A stretch of DNA of 64,000 nucleotides from Mycolicibacterium fluoranthenivorans (GTDB lineage Bacteria > Actinomycetota > Actinomycetes > Mycobacteriales > Mycobacteriaceae). Location: assembly GCF_011758805.1 (NCBI RefSeq), contig NZ_JAANOW010000005.1, positions 186,001 through 250,000 on the forward strand, read 5' to 3'. The notes below the pieces were generated by a model that was given only the letters and a program-made list of their open reading frames with translations, did no database searches and was not told where the DNA came from. Both the position numbers and the translations under genes were made by a program. Each line of letters starts with the position of its first letter. Position 1 is the first letter of the stretch. Below, one piece after another: positions 27,345-37,172 of this stretch.

Positions 27345-28580
27345 TCAGCGACCGCCCCTGCGCTTGTTGTAGATGTCGAAGCCGACGGCCGCGAGCAACA
27401 CGAGACCTTTGATGACCTGTTGCACGTCGCTGCCGATGCCGACGATCGACATCCCGTTGTTCAGCACACCGAGCACCAGACCGCCGATGATGGCGCCGAA
27501 CACGGTGCCCACGCCTCCGCTGGAGGATGCTCCGCCGATGAAGGCCGCGGCGATCGCCTCCAGCTCGAAGTTGATCCCGGCCTGCGGGGTGGCCGAATTC
27601 AGCCGCGCGGCGAACAGCAGCCCGGCGACCGCGGCCAGCATCCCCATGTTGACGAACACCAGCAGGGTGACCCGTTTGTTGCGGACACCGGACAGGCTGG
27701 CGGCCGCGGCGTTGCCGCCGACGGCATACACCTGGCGCCCGAACACGGTGTTACGCATCAGGAATGCGTAGACCAGGGTGAGCACGACGAGGATGATGCC
27801 GACGATCGGCACACCGCGGTAGCTGGCCAGCAAGAGGGTCACCGCGCCCAGCGCCACCACGATCCCTGCGCACTTGGCGATGAACAGGGCTCGGCTGGAG
27901 ACCTCCTGGCCGTACTGCAGTTGTGCGCGTCTGCGCCGGATCTGCATGATCACGGTGGCGACCACGGCAATGCCGCCGAGGATCACCGTCGGCCAGTGGT
28001 AGAGCGCGGCATTGCCGAGTTCGGGCAGAAAGCCACTGCTGACCTGCTCCAGCCCGCGGGGCATCGGCGCGATCGATTGTCCTTCGAGCACGTACTGGGT
28101 GGCGCCGCGGAACACCAGCATGCCGCCGAGCGTCACGATGAACGACGGAATCCCCACGTAGGCGATCCAGAAGCCCTGCCATGCGCCGATGAGCGCGCCC
28201 ATCCCGATGCACAGCAGCACGGCCAGGAGCCACGGCATATCGTTGCGCACCATCAGGACGCCGGCCATCGCCCCGGTGAAGGCCGCCACCGAGCCCACCG
28301 ACAGGTCGATGTGACCGTTGATGATCACGATGACCATCCCGATCGCCAGGACCAGGATGTAGCCGTTCTGCTGGATGATGTTGGTGACGTTGAGTGGTTT
28401 GAGGACGATACCGCCGGTCCACACCTGGAACAGCAGCAAGATCGCGATCAGCGCGACCACCATTCCGGACTGACGCACGTGCGACATCAGGAACCGCGTC
28501 ACCGCGTTGCCGCCGCGTCCGGACGGCGGCGTTCCGCCCTTGTTGATATCGGGCGCCGGCTGTTTCGCGGTGATGGTCAC
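27345..28580 (-). CDS. Sugar ABC importer permease (GguB/XylH-like)
   Basis: A 411-residue permease of the XylH/GguB type, longer than RbsC (about 320), with about 10-12 helices. It contains [30 protein letters not shown] and [27 protein letters not shown]. The GTG at 28580 overlaps the ATPase stop (GTGA), which settles the start against a longer open frame. One double-size permease with one double ATPase is the ChvE-GguAB arrangement for xylose, arabinose, galactose and glucose uptake. Confidence 0.93.
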   Translation of the reverse strand: MTITAKQPAPDINKGGTPPSGRGGNAVTRFLMSHVRQSGMVVALIAILLLFQVWTGGIVLKPLNVTNIIQQNGYILVLAIGMVIVIINGHIDLSVGSVAAFTGAMAGVLMVRNDMPWLLAVLLCIGMGALIGAWQGFWIAYVGIPSFIVTLGGMLVFRGATQYVLEGQSIAPMPRGLEQVSSGFLPELGNAALYHWPTVILGGIAVVATVIMQIRRRRAQLQYGQEVSSRALFIAKCAGIVVALGAVTLLLASYRGVPIVGIILVVLTLVYAFLMRNTVFGRQVYAVGGNAAAASLSGVRNKRVTLLVFVNMGMLAAVAGLLFAARLNSATPQAGINFELEAIAAAFIGGASSSGGVGTVFGAIIGGLVLGVLNNGMSIVGIGSDVQQVIKGLVLLAAVGFDIYNKRRGGR

Positions 28581-30109
28581 GCGGATCCTTTCATCATGTG
28601 GTGCATCAGGGTCTCTTGTGTCGCGTCGGCGCGCGGCACCTCTCCGGTCAACCGGCCCTGACTGAGGGTGTAGATGCGATCGCAAAGCCCGAGCAGCTCA
28701 GGCAATTCGGAGGAGATGACGAGGACGGCCTTGCCACGGGCGGCGAGCTCGTTGATGAGGACGTAGATCTCGTGCTTGGCGCCGACGTCGATACCGCGGG
28801 TCGGTTCGTCGAGGATCAGCACATCGGGGTCGGTGAACAGCCACTTGCTGAGCACCACCTTCTGCTGGTTGCCACCGGACAGTTTTCCGGTGGCGGTCTG
28901 CACCGACGCGGTCTTGATTCGCATCGAGGCCCGGAACTGTTCCCCGATCCGGGTCTCCTCGTGGTGGTCGATGACCGAGTGGTGGCTGACCTTGTCCAGG
29001 GAGGCCAGGCTGATACTGGTGGCGATGCTGTCCATCAGGTTGAGCCCCAGGCTCTTGCGATCCTCGGTGGCGTAGGCGATTCCGTTGCCGATGGCGCGTG
29101 GCACCGTGCTGGTGTCGATCTCGCGGCCGGCCTTGAACACCTTGCCGTTCTCGTAGCGCCCGTACGATCGCCCGAACACGCTCATCGCGAGCTCGGTACG
29201 ACCGGCGCCCATCAGCCCGGCGATTCCGACGATCTCCCCGGCTCGGACGTTCAGCGTGACATCGTCGACCACCTTGCGGTGTTGGTCGATGGGGTGCAGC
29301 ACGGTCCAGTTGGCCACCGAGAACACCACATCGCCAATCTCGCAGCCCTGCCGGGACGGGAACCGGTCGGACAGGTCACGGCCGACCATCGCCCGCACGA
29401 TGGCGTCCTCGGTGAGGTTCTCGTCGACCGGCACGGTGTCGATGGTGCGACCATCCCGCAAGGTGGTGACGGTGTCGGCGACCTGCAGCACCTCATTGAG
29501 CTTGTGCGAGATGATGATCGAGGTGATGCCCTGCTCACGCAGGCCGACGATCAGCTCGAGCAGGTGCTTGCTGTCCGAATCGTTGAGTGCCGCGGTCGGT
29601 TCGTCCAGGATGAGCAAGCGGACATCCTTGGACAGCGCCTTGGCGATCTCGACGAGTTGCTGTTTACCGACGCCGATATCGGAGACCCGGGTCTGCGGGC
29701 TTTCGCGCAGACCCACTCGATCCAGCAGTGTCTGCGCCTTCTGCAGCGTCCGGTCCCAGGAGATCACCCCGCGGCGTGAGATCTCGTTGCCGAGGAACAT
29801 GTTCTCGGCGATCGAGAGGTAGGGCACCAGGGCGAGCTCCTGGTGGATGATCGCGATACCACACCGCTCGCTGGACCGGATATCCCGAAATGCGCACAGC
29901 TGCCCGCTGAATCGGATCTCCCCGTCGTAACTGCCGTGCGGGTACACGCCGCTGAGGATCTTCATCAGCGTCGACTTGCCGGCCCCGTTCTCGCCACAGA
30001 TGGCGTGGATGGCACCGGCCTGCACCGTGAGGTCCACTCCGGACAGCGCTTTGACACCGGGAAACTCCTTGGTGATTCCCCGCATCTCCAACAGCGGTGT
30101 CGCGGTCAC
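28577..30109 (-). CDS. Sugar ABC importer ATPase, two fused NBDs (GguA/XylG-like)
   Basis: A 510-residue double ATPase. NBD1 has Walker [12 protein letters not shown] near 40 and [13 protein letters not shown] near 165; NBD2 has [15 protein letters not shown] and [16 protein letters not shown]. The [12 protein letters not shown] insertion after NBD1 Walker A is typical of GguA/XylG. The start overlaps the binding-protein stop by ATGA. Confidence 0.95.
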   Translation of the reverse strand: MTATPLLEMRGITKEFPGVKALSGVDLTVQAGAIHAICGENGAGKSTLMKILSGVYPHGSYDGEIRFSGQLCAFRDIRSSERCGIAIIHQELALVPYLSIAENMFLGNEISRRGVISWDRTLQKAQTLLDRVGLRESPQTRVSDIGVGKQQLVEIAKALSKDVRLLILDEPTAALNDSDSKHLLELIVGLREQGITSIIISHKLNEVLQVADTVTTLRDGRTIDTVPVDENLTEDAIVRAMVGRDLSDRFPSRQGCEIGDVVFSVANWTVLHPIDQHRKVVDDVTLNVRAGEIVGIAGLMGAGRTELAMSVFGRSYGRYENGKVFKAGREIDTSTVPRAIGNGIAYATEDRKSLGLNLMDSIATSISLASLDKVSHHSVIDHHEETRIGEQFRASMRIKTASVQTATGKLSGGNQQKVVLSKWLFTDPDVLILDEPTRGIDVGAKHEIYVLINELAARGKAVLVISSELPELLGLCDRIYTLSQGRLTGEVPRADATQETLMHHMMKGSA

Positions 30110-31194
30110 TTCACCTGGTCCGGCGTGTAGTAGCCCGAATCGATCAGGACCTTCTGGTAATTGGACTTGTCGACGCTCACCGGGTCCAGCAGATAGGACG
30201 GCACGATCTTGTCCCCGTTGTTGTAGGTCTTGGTGTCGTTGACCATCGGGGTACCACCGGTCAGCACGGCGTCGGACTCCTGGACTGCCGCCTTGGCGAG
30301 TTCGCGGGTGTCCTTGAAGACGGTCTGGGTCTGCTCACCGGAGACGATCGACTGCACCGAGGCGAGTTCGGCGTCTTGGCCGGTGACGATGGGCAGCGGT
30401 TTGGCCGCGTTGCCGTAGCCGGCGCTCTTGAGCGCCGAGAGCACCCCGCGGGAGATGCCGTCATACGGCGAGAGCACGGCGTCCAGGCGGGCCGTGGTGT
30501 AGGCCTGGCTGAGCAGGTTGTCGGTCCGGGACTGAGCCAGTCCGCCGTCCCAGCGCAGCGTGGCGACCTGGTCGAAGGTGGTCTGCCCGCTGCGCACCAC
30601 CAGCTTCCCGCTGTCGATGTAGGGCTTCAGCACGCTCATCGCGCCGTCGTAGAAGAAGGTGGCGTTGTTGTCGTCGGGCGATCCGGCGAACAGTTCGATG
30701 TTGAACGGTCCGGCGCCACTGGCGAGTTTGAGCTTGTCGACGATGTAGTTGGCCTGGAGCACTCCGACTTTGAAGTTGTCGAAGGTGGCGTAGTAGTTCA
30801 CGTTCGGGGTGCCCTTGATCAACCGGTCGTAGCTGATGACCGGGATCTTGGCATCGGCGGCGCGCTGCAGCGTATTGGTCAGCGAGGAACCGTCGATCGG
30901 TGCGATCACCAGGAGCTGGACGCCCTTGGTGATCATGTTCTCGATCTGCGAGACCTGGTTCTGCACGACATCATCGCCGTACTGCAGGTCGGTCTTGTAT
31001 CCCAATGCCTGGAACTGGTTCACCATGTTCTGGCCGTCGCCGACCCATCGCTCCGAGGACTTGGTCGGCATCGCGATACCGATCGTGCCTTTCTCGGGGC
31101 TGCCACCCTTGGCGGCCTCGGTGGACCGGCCGCAGCCGACCAACACCACGGTGGCCATCACCAACAGGGCGACACACCATCTCAGCAACCGCAT
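30106..31194 (-). CDS. Sugar-binding lipoprotein (ChvE-like)
   Basis: A 362-residue periplasmic-binding protein. The lipoprotein signal ends in LVGC (Cys near 21). Family segments are [38 protein letters not shown] and [20 protein letters not shown], as in ChvE and other multiple-monosaccharide receptors. I use ATG 31194, which has AGGAGG five bases upstream, rather than an upstream TTG. First gene of the chvE-gguA-gguB-galT-galK-like operon. Confidence 0.93.
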   Translation of the reverse strand: MRLLRWCVALLVMATVVLVGCGRSTEAAKGGSPEKGTIGIAMPTKSSERWVGDGQNMVNQFQALGYKTDLQYGDDVVQNQVSQIENMITKGVQLLVIAPIDGSSLTNTLQRAADAKIPVISYDRLIKGTPNVNYYATFDNFKVGVLQANYIVDKLKLASGAGPFNIELFAGSPDDNNATFFYDGAMSVLKPYIDSGKLVVRSGQTTFDQVATLRWDGGLAQSRTDNLLSQAYTTARLDAVLSPYDGISRGVLSALKSAGYGNAAKPLPIVTGQDAELASVQSIVSGEQTQTVFKDTRELAKAAVQESDAVLTGGTPMVNDTKTYNNGDKIVPSYLLDPVSVDKSNYQKVLIDSGYYTPDQVK

Positions 31195-31255
31195 CTTTCC
31201 TCCTGCCGACACGCGGGCGGGGGTTCCGAGACCCAGCCATTCCCGCGTTCTCTCC

Positions 31256-31274
31256 AAATGTGAACATTAACACT
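31256..31274. promoter_or_regulatory. LacI-type operator C upstream of the ChvE-like gene
   Basis: AAATGTGAACATTAACACT. Read on the minus strand, its 18-bp core matches operator A at 14 of 18 positions. It is 61 bp upstream of the ATG, close to where the promoter should be. Confidence 0.65.
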
Positions 31275-31401
31275 CCACCGAAAGTATGTGAGCCAGTTCA
31301 CTCGATGTCAATGGGATGCTGCACTGCCGCACCAATTACCCAGGTGAGCGCGAATTTTTTGGGGTCAAACCACCGGGGCGGCGGCCCTACCGTTCGAACC
31401 A

Positions 31402-31421
31402 CGATGTGATCATTAACATCG
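31402..31421. promoter_or_regulatory. LacI-type operator D
   Basis: A 20-bp site with perfect 6-bp arms (CGATGT at 31402-31407, ACATCG at 31416-31421) and 14 of 20 symmetric positions. It lies 128 bp before operator C, an arrangement that could allow looping, and also 72 bp upstream of the SigK-type promoter. Confidence 0.6.
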
Positions 31422-31492
31422 CGACACTTCGGGCGCCGCCGCGACCCCGGGGCTGATCCGCATGTGATATCCGCAATGCGCCGGGCAGCGTC

Positions 31493-31519
31493 CCATCCAC
31501 GCAGTGTCCGGGTCCGAAT
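31493..31519 (+). promoter_or_regulatory. SigK-type promoter of the sigK operon
   Basis: CCATCC (31493-31498), 15 bp spacer, CCGAAT (31514-31519): an exact fit to the consensus published for mycobacterial SigK promoters. The -10 ends only 7 bp before the GTG at 31527, so transcription should begin at or next to the start codon, giving a leaderless mRNA. It implies that SigK activates its own operon. Confidence 0.75.
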
Positions 31520-31526
31520 ACCGGAT

Positions 31527-32825
31527 GTGACACACATACCTCCAGGTGGCCGGTCCATCGCGGTCATCGGCAGCGGCGTGGCAGGACTCACCGCCGCCTA
31601 CGTACTGTCCGACCGGGACAACGTCACCCTGTTCGAAGCCGATGCCCGCTTCGGTGGACATGCCCACACGCAGTACGTCGACGACGGTGCGGGCGGCACC
31701 GTCGCAGTCGACACCGCCTTCCTGGTGCACAACGACCGCACCTACCCGACGCTGTGCCGGCTGTTCGGCGAGCTCGGCATCGCGGTCCAGGACACCGATA
31801 TGTCGATGTCGGTCCGGGATGACGCCAGCGGGCTGGAGTACGCCGGGGCGCGCGGTCTCGGCGGACTGTTCCCGTCGTGGTCCAACCTGACCCGGCCGCA
31901 ATACCTGCGGATGTTGACCGAGGTCAGGCGGTTTCACCGATCGGCCACCGAGCTGCTGGACGCCGACGACACCGGCGAGACCGTCGGCGCGTTCCTCGAG
32001 CGGCACCGCTTTTCCCGTTACTTCACCGAGCACTTCATGAAGCCACTCATTGCGGCGGTCTGGTCCTGCCCGCCAGGCGACGCACTGCGCTACCCGGCCC
32101 GCTACCTGTTCGTCTTCCTGCAGCACCACGGAATGCTGTCGGTGTTCGGTTCCCCGGTGTGGCGGACTGTCACCGGCGGTTCGGCCACCTATGTCGAGGC
32201 GATCGTGGCGCGCGTCGACGAGCCGCTGACCAATGCGCCGATCGTGTCGGTGCTCCGCAGGGACGACGGGGTGCTCCTCACCGCGGCAGACGGGCCGGCG
32301 CGCCTGTTCGACGCCGTCGTCATCGCCACCCACCCCGACCAGGCCCTGCTGATGCTGGCCGCACCCACCGCAGCGGAGCGGGCCGTGCTGGGCGCCATCC
32401 CGTACAGCCTGAATCAGGCCCAGCTGCACACCGATACGTCCATCCTGCCCAAGCATCCGCGAGCCCGGGCGTCCTGGAACTATCTGACCGGGCCGGACCA
32501 CGAGTCCGTCACGGTGACCTACGACATCACCCGGCTGATGCGCCTGGGCGGCCAGAAGCGCTACCTGGTCACCCTCGGTGGGCACGGCCGCGTCGACCCG
32601 TCTTGCGTACTGGCCGAGATGATGTACAGCCACCCGACCTACACCACGGAATCCGTTGCTGCCCAGGCCCTTCTCCCGACCCTCAACGACGACCGCGTGG
32701 TGTTCGCCGGGGCCTACCACGGCTGGGGATTCCACGAGGACGGCGCAGCGGCGGGGCTACGGGCCGCGCAGCGACTCGGTGCCGGCTGGCCGACCGGAGC
32801 CACCGAAAAGGCACTCACATGCTGA
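31527..32825 (+). CDS. FAD-dependent amine-oxidase-type oxidoreductase (Rv0449c-like)
   Basis: A 432-residue flavoprotein with a dinucleotide fold at the N-terminus (AVIGSGVAGLTAAYVL, near residues 12-27) and an ARFGGHAHTQ segment. It resembles the NAD(P)-binding amine oxidase family encoded beside cyclopropane-type methyltransferases and DUF1365 proteins. In M. tuberculosis the equivalent is Rv0449c of the sigK locus. I take GTG 31527 because of the promoter position; an ATG 63 bp upstream would lie inside the promoter. The stop overlaps the next start by 7 bp. Confidence 0.88.
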   Translation: MTHIPPGGRSIAVIGSGVAGLTAAYVLSDRDNVTLFEADARFGGHAHTQYVDDGAGGTVAVDTAFLVHNDRTYPTLCRLFGELGIAVQDTDMSMSVRDDASGLEYAGARGLGGLFPSWSNLTRPQYLRMLTEVRRFHRSATELLDADDTGETVGAFLERHRFSRYFTEHFMKPLIAAVWSCPPGDALRYPARYLFVFLQHHGMLSVFGSPVWRTVTGGSATYVEAIVARVDEPLTNAPIVSVLRRDDGVLLTAADGPARLFDAVVIATHPDQALLMLAAPTAAERAVLGAIPYSLNQAQLHTDTSILPKHPRARASWNYLTGPDHESVTVTYDITRLMRLGGQKRYLVTLGGHGRVDPSCVLAEMMYSHPTYTTESVAAQALLPTLNDDRVVFAGAYHGWGFHEDGAAAGLRAAQRLGAGWPTGATEKALTC

Positions 32826-33556
32826 CGCCCGCCCTATACCGCACCAGGGTGACCCATGTGCGCCGGGCGCCCGTGCACCACTTCTTCGAACACCGCGGCT
32901 ACAGCTGGTACATCGATATCGATCAGCCGCCGCGGCTGCCGCGCTGGCTGGCGCCGTTCGCCCGGTTCGACGCGCGCGACCACCTGCGGGGCGGCCCGAA
33001 AGATTCACTGCGGCAACGGGTCGACGCCTTTCTGGATGAGCAGGGCATCGATCTGCAGGGTGGCACGATCACCGCGCTGTTGCAGGCCAGGGTGCTGGGC
33101 TACGTGTTCAATCCGCTGAGCCTGTTCTGGTGCCACGATCGGCACGGCGCCCTACGCTGCGTCATCGCCGAAGTCCACAACACCTACGGCGATCGGCACG
33201 CCTACCTGCTGGATCCGGACAGCTCGGAGCCGGTCGACAAACAGATGTACGTATCCCCGTTCAACGGGATGGACGGCCACTACCGAGTGCGGGCACCCCT
33301 GCCGGGACCACTGCTGGACGTGGCGATCTCCTTGCACCGCGAGGGCCATCCGACATTCGTGGCCACCTTGCACGGCATGCGACGACGGGTCACGGTCGCC
33401 GAGGTGGTGCGCCTGCAGTTCGCCGCGCCGCTGGCACCGCTGACCGGGGCGCTGGCGATCCGCATGCATGGCATCTACCTGTGGCTACGCCGCGTTCCCC
33501 TGACTCCCCGGCCCCACACCGTCACCCGCGAAGGAATACCTGCCCGTGAGCATTGA
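32819..33556 (+). CDS. DUF1365 protein (Rv0448c-like)
   Basis: A 245-residue protein of the DUF1365 family, recognised by ALYRTRVTHVRRAPVHHFF at the start, LGYVFNPLSLFWCHD (near 97-111), AEVHNTYGDRHAYLL and a KQMYVSPFNGMDGHY block. DUF1365 members are almost always beside a cyclopropane synthase-like methyltransferase and a FAD oxidoreductase, as here, and are thought to take part in lipid modification; the reaction is unknown. It overlaps both neighbours. Confidence 0.9.
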   Translation: MLTPALYRTRVTHVRRAPVHHFFEHRGYSWYIDIDQPPRLPRWLAPFARFDARDHLRGGPKDSLRQRVDAFLDEQGIDLQGGTITALLQARVLGYVFNPLSLFWCHDRHGALRCVIAEVHNTYGDRHAYLLDPDSSEPVDKQMYVSPFNGMDGHYRVRAPLPGPLLDVAISLHREGHPTFVATLHGMRRRVTVAEVVRLQFAAPLAPLTGALAIRMHGIYLWLRRVPLTPRPHTVTREGIPAREH

Positions 33557-34823
33557 TGTCGAAGGTTTCGAAGCCGACCACGTCGTTGATTCGGTTCGCT
33601 GGCCGGACGTGGCGACCGTACCGTCCGGTCCACTCAACACCGTCTCGGCGGCGATCGCCGACCGGCTGCTCCGGCGAGCGGTCACCCGGCTGCCGGTAAG
33701 GCTGGTCTACCCCGACGGTTCGGTGGTGGGCGCCGCGGATCCGACCCTGCCCACCATGGTGATTCATCGGCCGGAGGCACTGACCCGCCGGATCGGCCGG
33801 TACGGATTGATCGGCTTCGGCGAGTCCTACATGGCCGGGGACTGGGATTCCGCTGACCTCGCAGGACTGCTCACCGAGTTCGGACGATCCTTGGCTGATC
33901 TCATACCTCCTGCCCTGCAACGGTTTCGGCGGTTCGCGGTGGTTCGGGCGCCACGCTCGCAACGCAACCACCCCACCCAGGCACGGGAGAACGTGTCCGC
34001 GCACTACGACCTGTCCAACGAACTGTTCGCCGAGTTCCTCGATGAGACGATGACCTACTCCAGCGCACTGTTCGATCACCTGCCGGCCACCTGGGCCGAA
34101 CTGTCCGCCGCACAGCACAACAAGATCGACCGGCTTCTCGACGCGTCGGGCGTCCACGTGGGCAGCGAGGTGCTCGAGATCGGTACCGGATGGGGCGAGC
34201 TGTGCATCCGGGCCGCCCGCCGCGGCGCCTACGTCCGCTCGGTCACGCTGTCGGTCGAGCAGCAGCGCCTCGCACAACAGCGGGTGGCCGCGGCGGGGCT
34301 CTCCGACCGGGTGAGTATCGAACTACTGGACTACCGCTCGGTGCAGGGACAGTACGACGCCGTGGTCTCGGTGGAGATGATCGAGGCCGTCGGCTATCAG
34401 TTCTGGCCGACCTATTTCCAGACGCTGGAGCGGCTGGTGCGTCCGCACGGCCGCGTCACGATCCAGGCGATCACCATGCCGCATGACCGCATGCTGGCCA
34501 GCCGCGACACCTACACCTGGATCCAGAAGTACATCTTCCCCGGTGGACTGCTGCCCTCCGAAGACGCGATCGCCGATATCACCGCGCAACACACCGGGTT
34601 GCGGACCGTGGACGTGTCATGGATGGGGTCGCACTACGCCGAGACGCTGCGGCTGTGGCGGGAGCGGTTCCTGCACCGCGGCGAGGCAGTGCACGCCTTG
34701 GGGTTCGACGAGGTGTTCGTGCGGATGTGGGAGCTGTACCTGGCGTACTCCGAGGCCGGCTTCCGCTCGGGCTACCTCGACGTGCTGCAGTGGACATTCG
34801 CACCGACATCGCGGCCGACATGA
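33546..34823 (+). CDS. ufaA1: SAM-dependent cyclopropane-fatty-acid-synthase-family methyltransferase (UfaA1-like)
   Basis: A 425-residue enzyme of the CFA synthase family. The C-terminal methyltransferase domain (about 150-420) has SAM motif I VLEIGTGWGELCIRAA (near 200), YDLSNELFAEFLDETMTYSSALF (near 155-177) and SVEMIEAVGYQFW. The N-terminal 140 residues are the extra domain of long CFA synthases. In M. tuberculosis ufaA1 (Rv0447c) lies in this locus and has been linked to methyl-branched fatty acids such as tuberculostearate. GTG start; the stop overlaps sigK (ATGA). Confidence 0.9.
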   Translation: MSIDVEGFEADHVVDSVRWPDVATVPSGPLNTVSAAIADRLLRRAVTRLPVRLVYPDGSVVGAADPTLPTMVIHRPEALTRRIGRYGLIGFGESYMAGDWDSADLAGLLTEFGRSLADLIPPALQRFRRFAVVRAPRSQRNHPTQARENVSAHYDLSNELFAEFLDETMTYSSALFDHLPATWAELSAAQHNKIDRLLDASGVHVGSEVLEIGTGWGELCIRAARRGAYVRSVTLSVEQQRLAQQRVAAAGLSDRVSIELLDYRSVQGQYDAVVSVEMIEAVGYQFWPTYFQTLERLVRPHGRVTIQAITMPHDRMLASRDTYTWIQKYIFPGGLLPSEDAIADITAQHTGLRTVDVSWMGSHYAETLRLWRERFLHRGEAVHALGFDEVFVRMWELYLAYSEAGFRSGYLDVLQWTFAPTSRPT

Positions 34824-35404
34824 CCACACAGGTCCGGCCGGCCGCTAGGCTACGGCTCGTGACCACCGACCTCGACGTCCTGTTGCGCCGGGTCGCGCGC
34901 CGTGACGCCGAGGCCTTCGCCCAGTTCTACGACCACACCAAAGCCAGGGTGTTCGGCCTGGTCACCCGGGTGCTGCGCGATCCCGGCTACAGCGAGGAAA
35001 CCACCCAGGAGATCTACCTGCAGGTGTGGCACAACGCCGGAGGCTACGACCCGGCAGCGGGGTCACCGCTGGCCTGGCTGATGACACTGGCGCATCGCCG
35101 CGCGGTGGACCGGGTGCGTTCCGAGCAGTCGGCGAGCCAGCGCGAGTCCCGCTACGGCGCGGCCAGCGTGGACACCCCCACCGACCACGTCGCGGATTCG
35201 GTGATCACCCTCGACGAGCATCGCCGCGTCGTCGAGTGCCTCGGCTCGTTGACCGACGTGCAGCGTGAGTGCATCGACTTGGCCTACTACGGCGGACTCA
35301 CCTACCGGCAAGTCTCGGAACGCCTTTCGGCAAATCTCGCCACCGTCAAGTCGCGGATGCGCGACGGCCTGCGCGCGCTGCGTCACTGTCTGGGTGCCGC
35401 ATGA
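34820..35404 (+). CDS. sigK: ECF sigma factor SigK
   Basis: A 194-residue ECF sigma factor. Region 2 (about 25-95) contains [29 protein letters not shown] and the promoter-melting [15 protein letters not shown]. Region 4 (about 130-190) contains [27 protein letters not shown] and [15 protein letters not shown]. Downstream rskA and the upstream lipid genes reproduce the M. tuberculosis sigK locus (Rv0449c-Rv0444c), but the Rv0446c membrane-protein gene that lies between ufaA1 and sigK there is absent. ATG 34820 overlaps the ufaA1 stop; a GTG at 34859 is an alternative. Confidence 0.92.
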   Translation: MTTQVRPAARLRLVTTDLDVLLRRVARRDAEAFAQFYDHTKARVFGLVTRVLRDPGYSEETTQEIYLQVWHNAGGYDPAAGSPLAWLMTLAHRRAVDRVRSEQSASQRESRYGAASVDTPTDHVADSVITLDEHRRVVECLGSLTDVQRECIDLAYYGGLTYRQVSERLSANLATVKSRMRDGLRALRHCLGAA

Positions 35405-36111
35405 CCGGGCCCGTCGAGCACGAGGTGATGACGCTGGCGACGCCGTACGCGTTGCACGCCGTCGATGACGGCGAGGTCGAACGCCATCTGGCCGACGCGC
35501 CGCCCGCGGTCGCCCAGGAGTTCGCCGCCGAGGTCACCGCGGTGCGCGAGTCGATGGCGCGGGTTTCGGCCGCGACCGCATTGGAGCCGCCGGCTTACCT
35601 TCGGGACCGGATCCTGGCCGCCGTCGAGACACCAGGTCAGGTGCACCAGCTCCGGCCCAAGCGCTGGCGGACGGCCGCGCTGGCCGCGGCGGCGGCCGTC
35701 GTCGTGGCCGCCGCCGGTGTCGGGGTGGGGACCGTACTGCGGCCGACGACCCCTGCACCGACTCCCTCGACCGCGCAGCAGGTGTTCGCCGCACCCGATG
35801 TGCGCACCGTGTCCGGCCCGATCCCCACCGGCGGTACCGCCACCGTGGTGTTCTCCCGGGAACGCAACGCCGGCGTGCTGGTCATGAACAACGTCGCCCC
35901 GCCGGCCACCGGCACCGTCTACCAGATGTGGCTGCTGCGCGATACCGGTCCGCAGTCGGCGGGCACCATGGATCAGGCAGCCGTGGCACCGTCCACCACC
36001 GCCGTACTGCCCGATCTCGGGGATGCGACCGCGCTGGCGTTCACGGTGGAGCCGGGCAAGGGCTCGACCGCGCCGACCGCACCGATCTTCGCCGAGCTAC
36101 CGCTGACGTAG
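35401..36111 (+). CDS. rskA: Anti-sigma-K factor RskA
   Basis: A 236-residue membrane anti-sigma factor. A cytoplasmic sigma-binding part (about 1-85; [19 protein letters not shown]) is followed by one transmembrane helix (about 100-118; [19 protein letters not shown]) and an extracytoplasmic RskA C-terminal domain (about 140-236; [31 protein letters not shown]). It holds SigK until intramembrane proteolysis releases it. The start overlaps the sigK stop by ATGA. Confidence 0.93.
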   Translation: MTGPVEHEVMTLATPYALHAVDDGEVERHLADAPPAVAQEFAAEVTAVRESMARVSAATALEPPAYLRDRILAAVETPGQVHQLRPKRWRTAALAAAAAVVVAAAGVGVGTVLRPTTPAPTPSTAQQVFAAPDVRTVSGPIPTGGTATVVFSRERNAGVLVMNNVAPPATGTVYQMWLLRDTGPQSAGTMDQAAVAPSTTAVLPDLGDATALAFTVEPGKGSTAPTAPIFAELPLT

Positions 36112-36143
36112 CAGCATGCGGGGGGGACGCTCGCGGGCACGAC

Positions 36144-36704
36144 TCACCCGTAGCAGGGACCGCCGCCCGGTGGCGCGCATGAGGCGGGCCCCAGTTCCCG
36201 CCAACTGAGGTCCATCCATGGCGCAGACAGCCAGGTCTTAGTGGGTTCGAGGACGAATCGCATCGGGCCACGCTCGCAGTAGGCGCGACCGTCGGGTGTT
36301 GCGGCACAGGTGGTGCCCTCGTGCGTGATCTTGCTACGCGGATCGAGCACGCGTTGCGCTTGTGTATCGGGGAATCGCACCGCCATCGACCAGTCGTAGT
36401 GGACCGCCCGGTCACCGTCTATCCAACCGATGTGGTCGACGCCGGCCGGCGCTCCGGGAATGTCTCCCGCACAGCCGAAGCTGCCCAGACCCCAGATACC
36501 GCAGTTCTGCCCGCCCGGAGCGGTGAACCATACGCCACCGGGCTGCGCGAAGCTGCCCGCATCGAGTTCATCGTAGTAGCGGATATCCGGGAACGGGTCC
36601 GGCGCACCCGGCGCAGGCTCCGGCTCGGCTCCCGCCGGTGCCGCGCTGACGATTGCCACGATCAGCGCGCCCATTGCCGGGATGACCCCACGTAGTCGAA
36701 CCAC
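36144..36704 (-). CDS. Secreted protein of unknown function
   Basis: A 186-residue protein with a signal peptide (1 to about 26, cleaved near AGAEPEP). The mature domain has at least six cysteines (CGIWGLGSFGC, TTCAATPDGRAYCERG, CAPPGGGPCYG), implying several disulfides, and a conserved-looking FVLEPTKTWLSAPWMDLSWREL segment. This form is common for mycobacterial exported hypothetical proteins. It is the last gene of the minus strand behind the mce operon, 75 bp after its neighbour; co-transcription is possible. Confidence 0.7.
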   Translation of the reverse strand: MVRLRGVIPAMGALIVAIVSAAPAGAEPEPAPGAPDPFPDIRYYDELDAGSFAQPGGVWFTAPGGQNCGIWGLGSFGCAGDIPGAPAGVDHIGWIDGDRAVHYDWSMAVRFPDTQAQRVLDPRSKITHEGTTCAATPDGRAYCERGPMRFVLEPTKTWLSAPWMDLSWRELGPASCAPPGGGPCYG

Positions 36705-36779
36705 TCGTTCACACCCTCACATGAGTTCTTCTCGCCGCACCCGGATAGCCTCGCGAATGAGACGAACCATCTTTTTGCG

Positions 36780-37172
36780 CTACGTGATTCGAGGTGTCGC
36801 GCCATAGCACGCGGCGTCACCGACGTCCAAGGTGTTCTGGCAGATGACTTTTCCCCGATAGACGATGCGCACACTGACCCACCGGGTGGGAGCTGCACTG
36901 GGACGCCAGTCAGCCCGCACTTGGCTGCCCATCGGCGGCGGGTCCAGCACGGCGCGCGCCGGCGCGTCAATCCGCCAGGGCAGCGTGGCACCTTCGACCG
37001 TCCGGCGTCCCGTCGCGTCCTGGTACTCGATGTTCGCCACGGCAACGGTGTCGGAGACGACCTCGTAGGTGACAACCTCGTCGGCCGCAGCCGACCCCGG
37101 ATGAGCGAACGCAGCGATATTCACCGCCGCACAGATCACCGCGCCGCATTGTCCCCGCGTTACGCGGTTCAT
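36780..37172 (-). CDS. Small secreted protein, MmpS-like fold
   Basis: A 130-residue protein with a signal peptide (1 to about 31). The mature part (VVTYEVVSDTVAVANIEYQDATGRRTVEGATLPWR, then WVSVRIVYRGKVICQNTLD) resembles the extracytoplasmic beta-sandwich of MmpS accessory proteins, but there is no MmpL neighbour. The ATG at 37172 overlaps the previous stop by ATGA, which fixes the start against an upstream in-frame one. Confidence 0.65.
   Translation of the reverse strand: MNRVTRGQCGAVICAAVNIAAFAHPGSAAADEVVTYEVVSDTVAVANIEYQDATGRRTVEGATLPWRIDAPARAVLDPPPMGSQVRADWRPSAAPTRWVSVRIVYRGKVICQNTLDVGDAACYGATPRIT

Noticed and set aside
26100..28661. Plus-strand open frame of about 850 codons opposite galT and the permease
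   Set aside because: Antisense shadow; His/Asp/Gln-rich low-information sequence, while the minus strand encodes clear GalT and permease.
31413..32735. Minus-strand open frame of about 440 codons opposite the FAD oxidoreductase
   Set aside because: Antisense shadow; it would also run across the SigK promoter and operator D.
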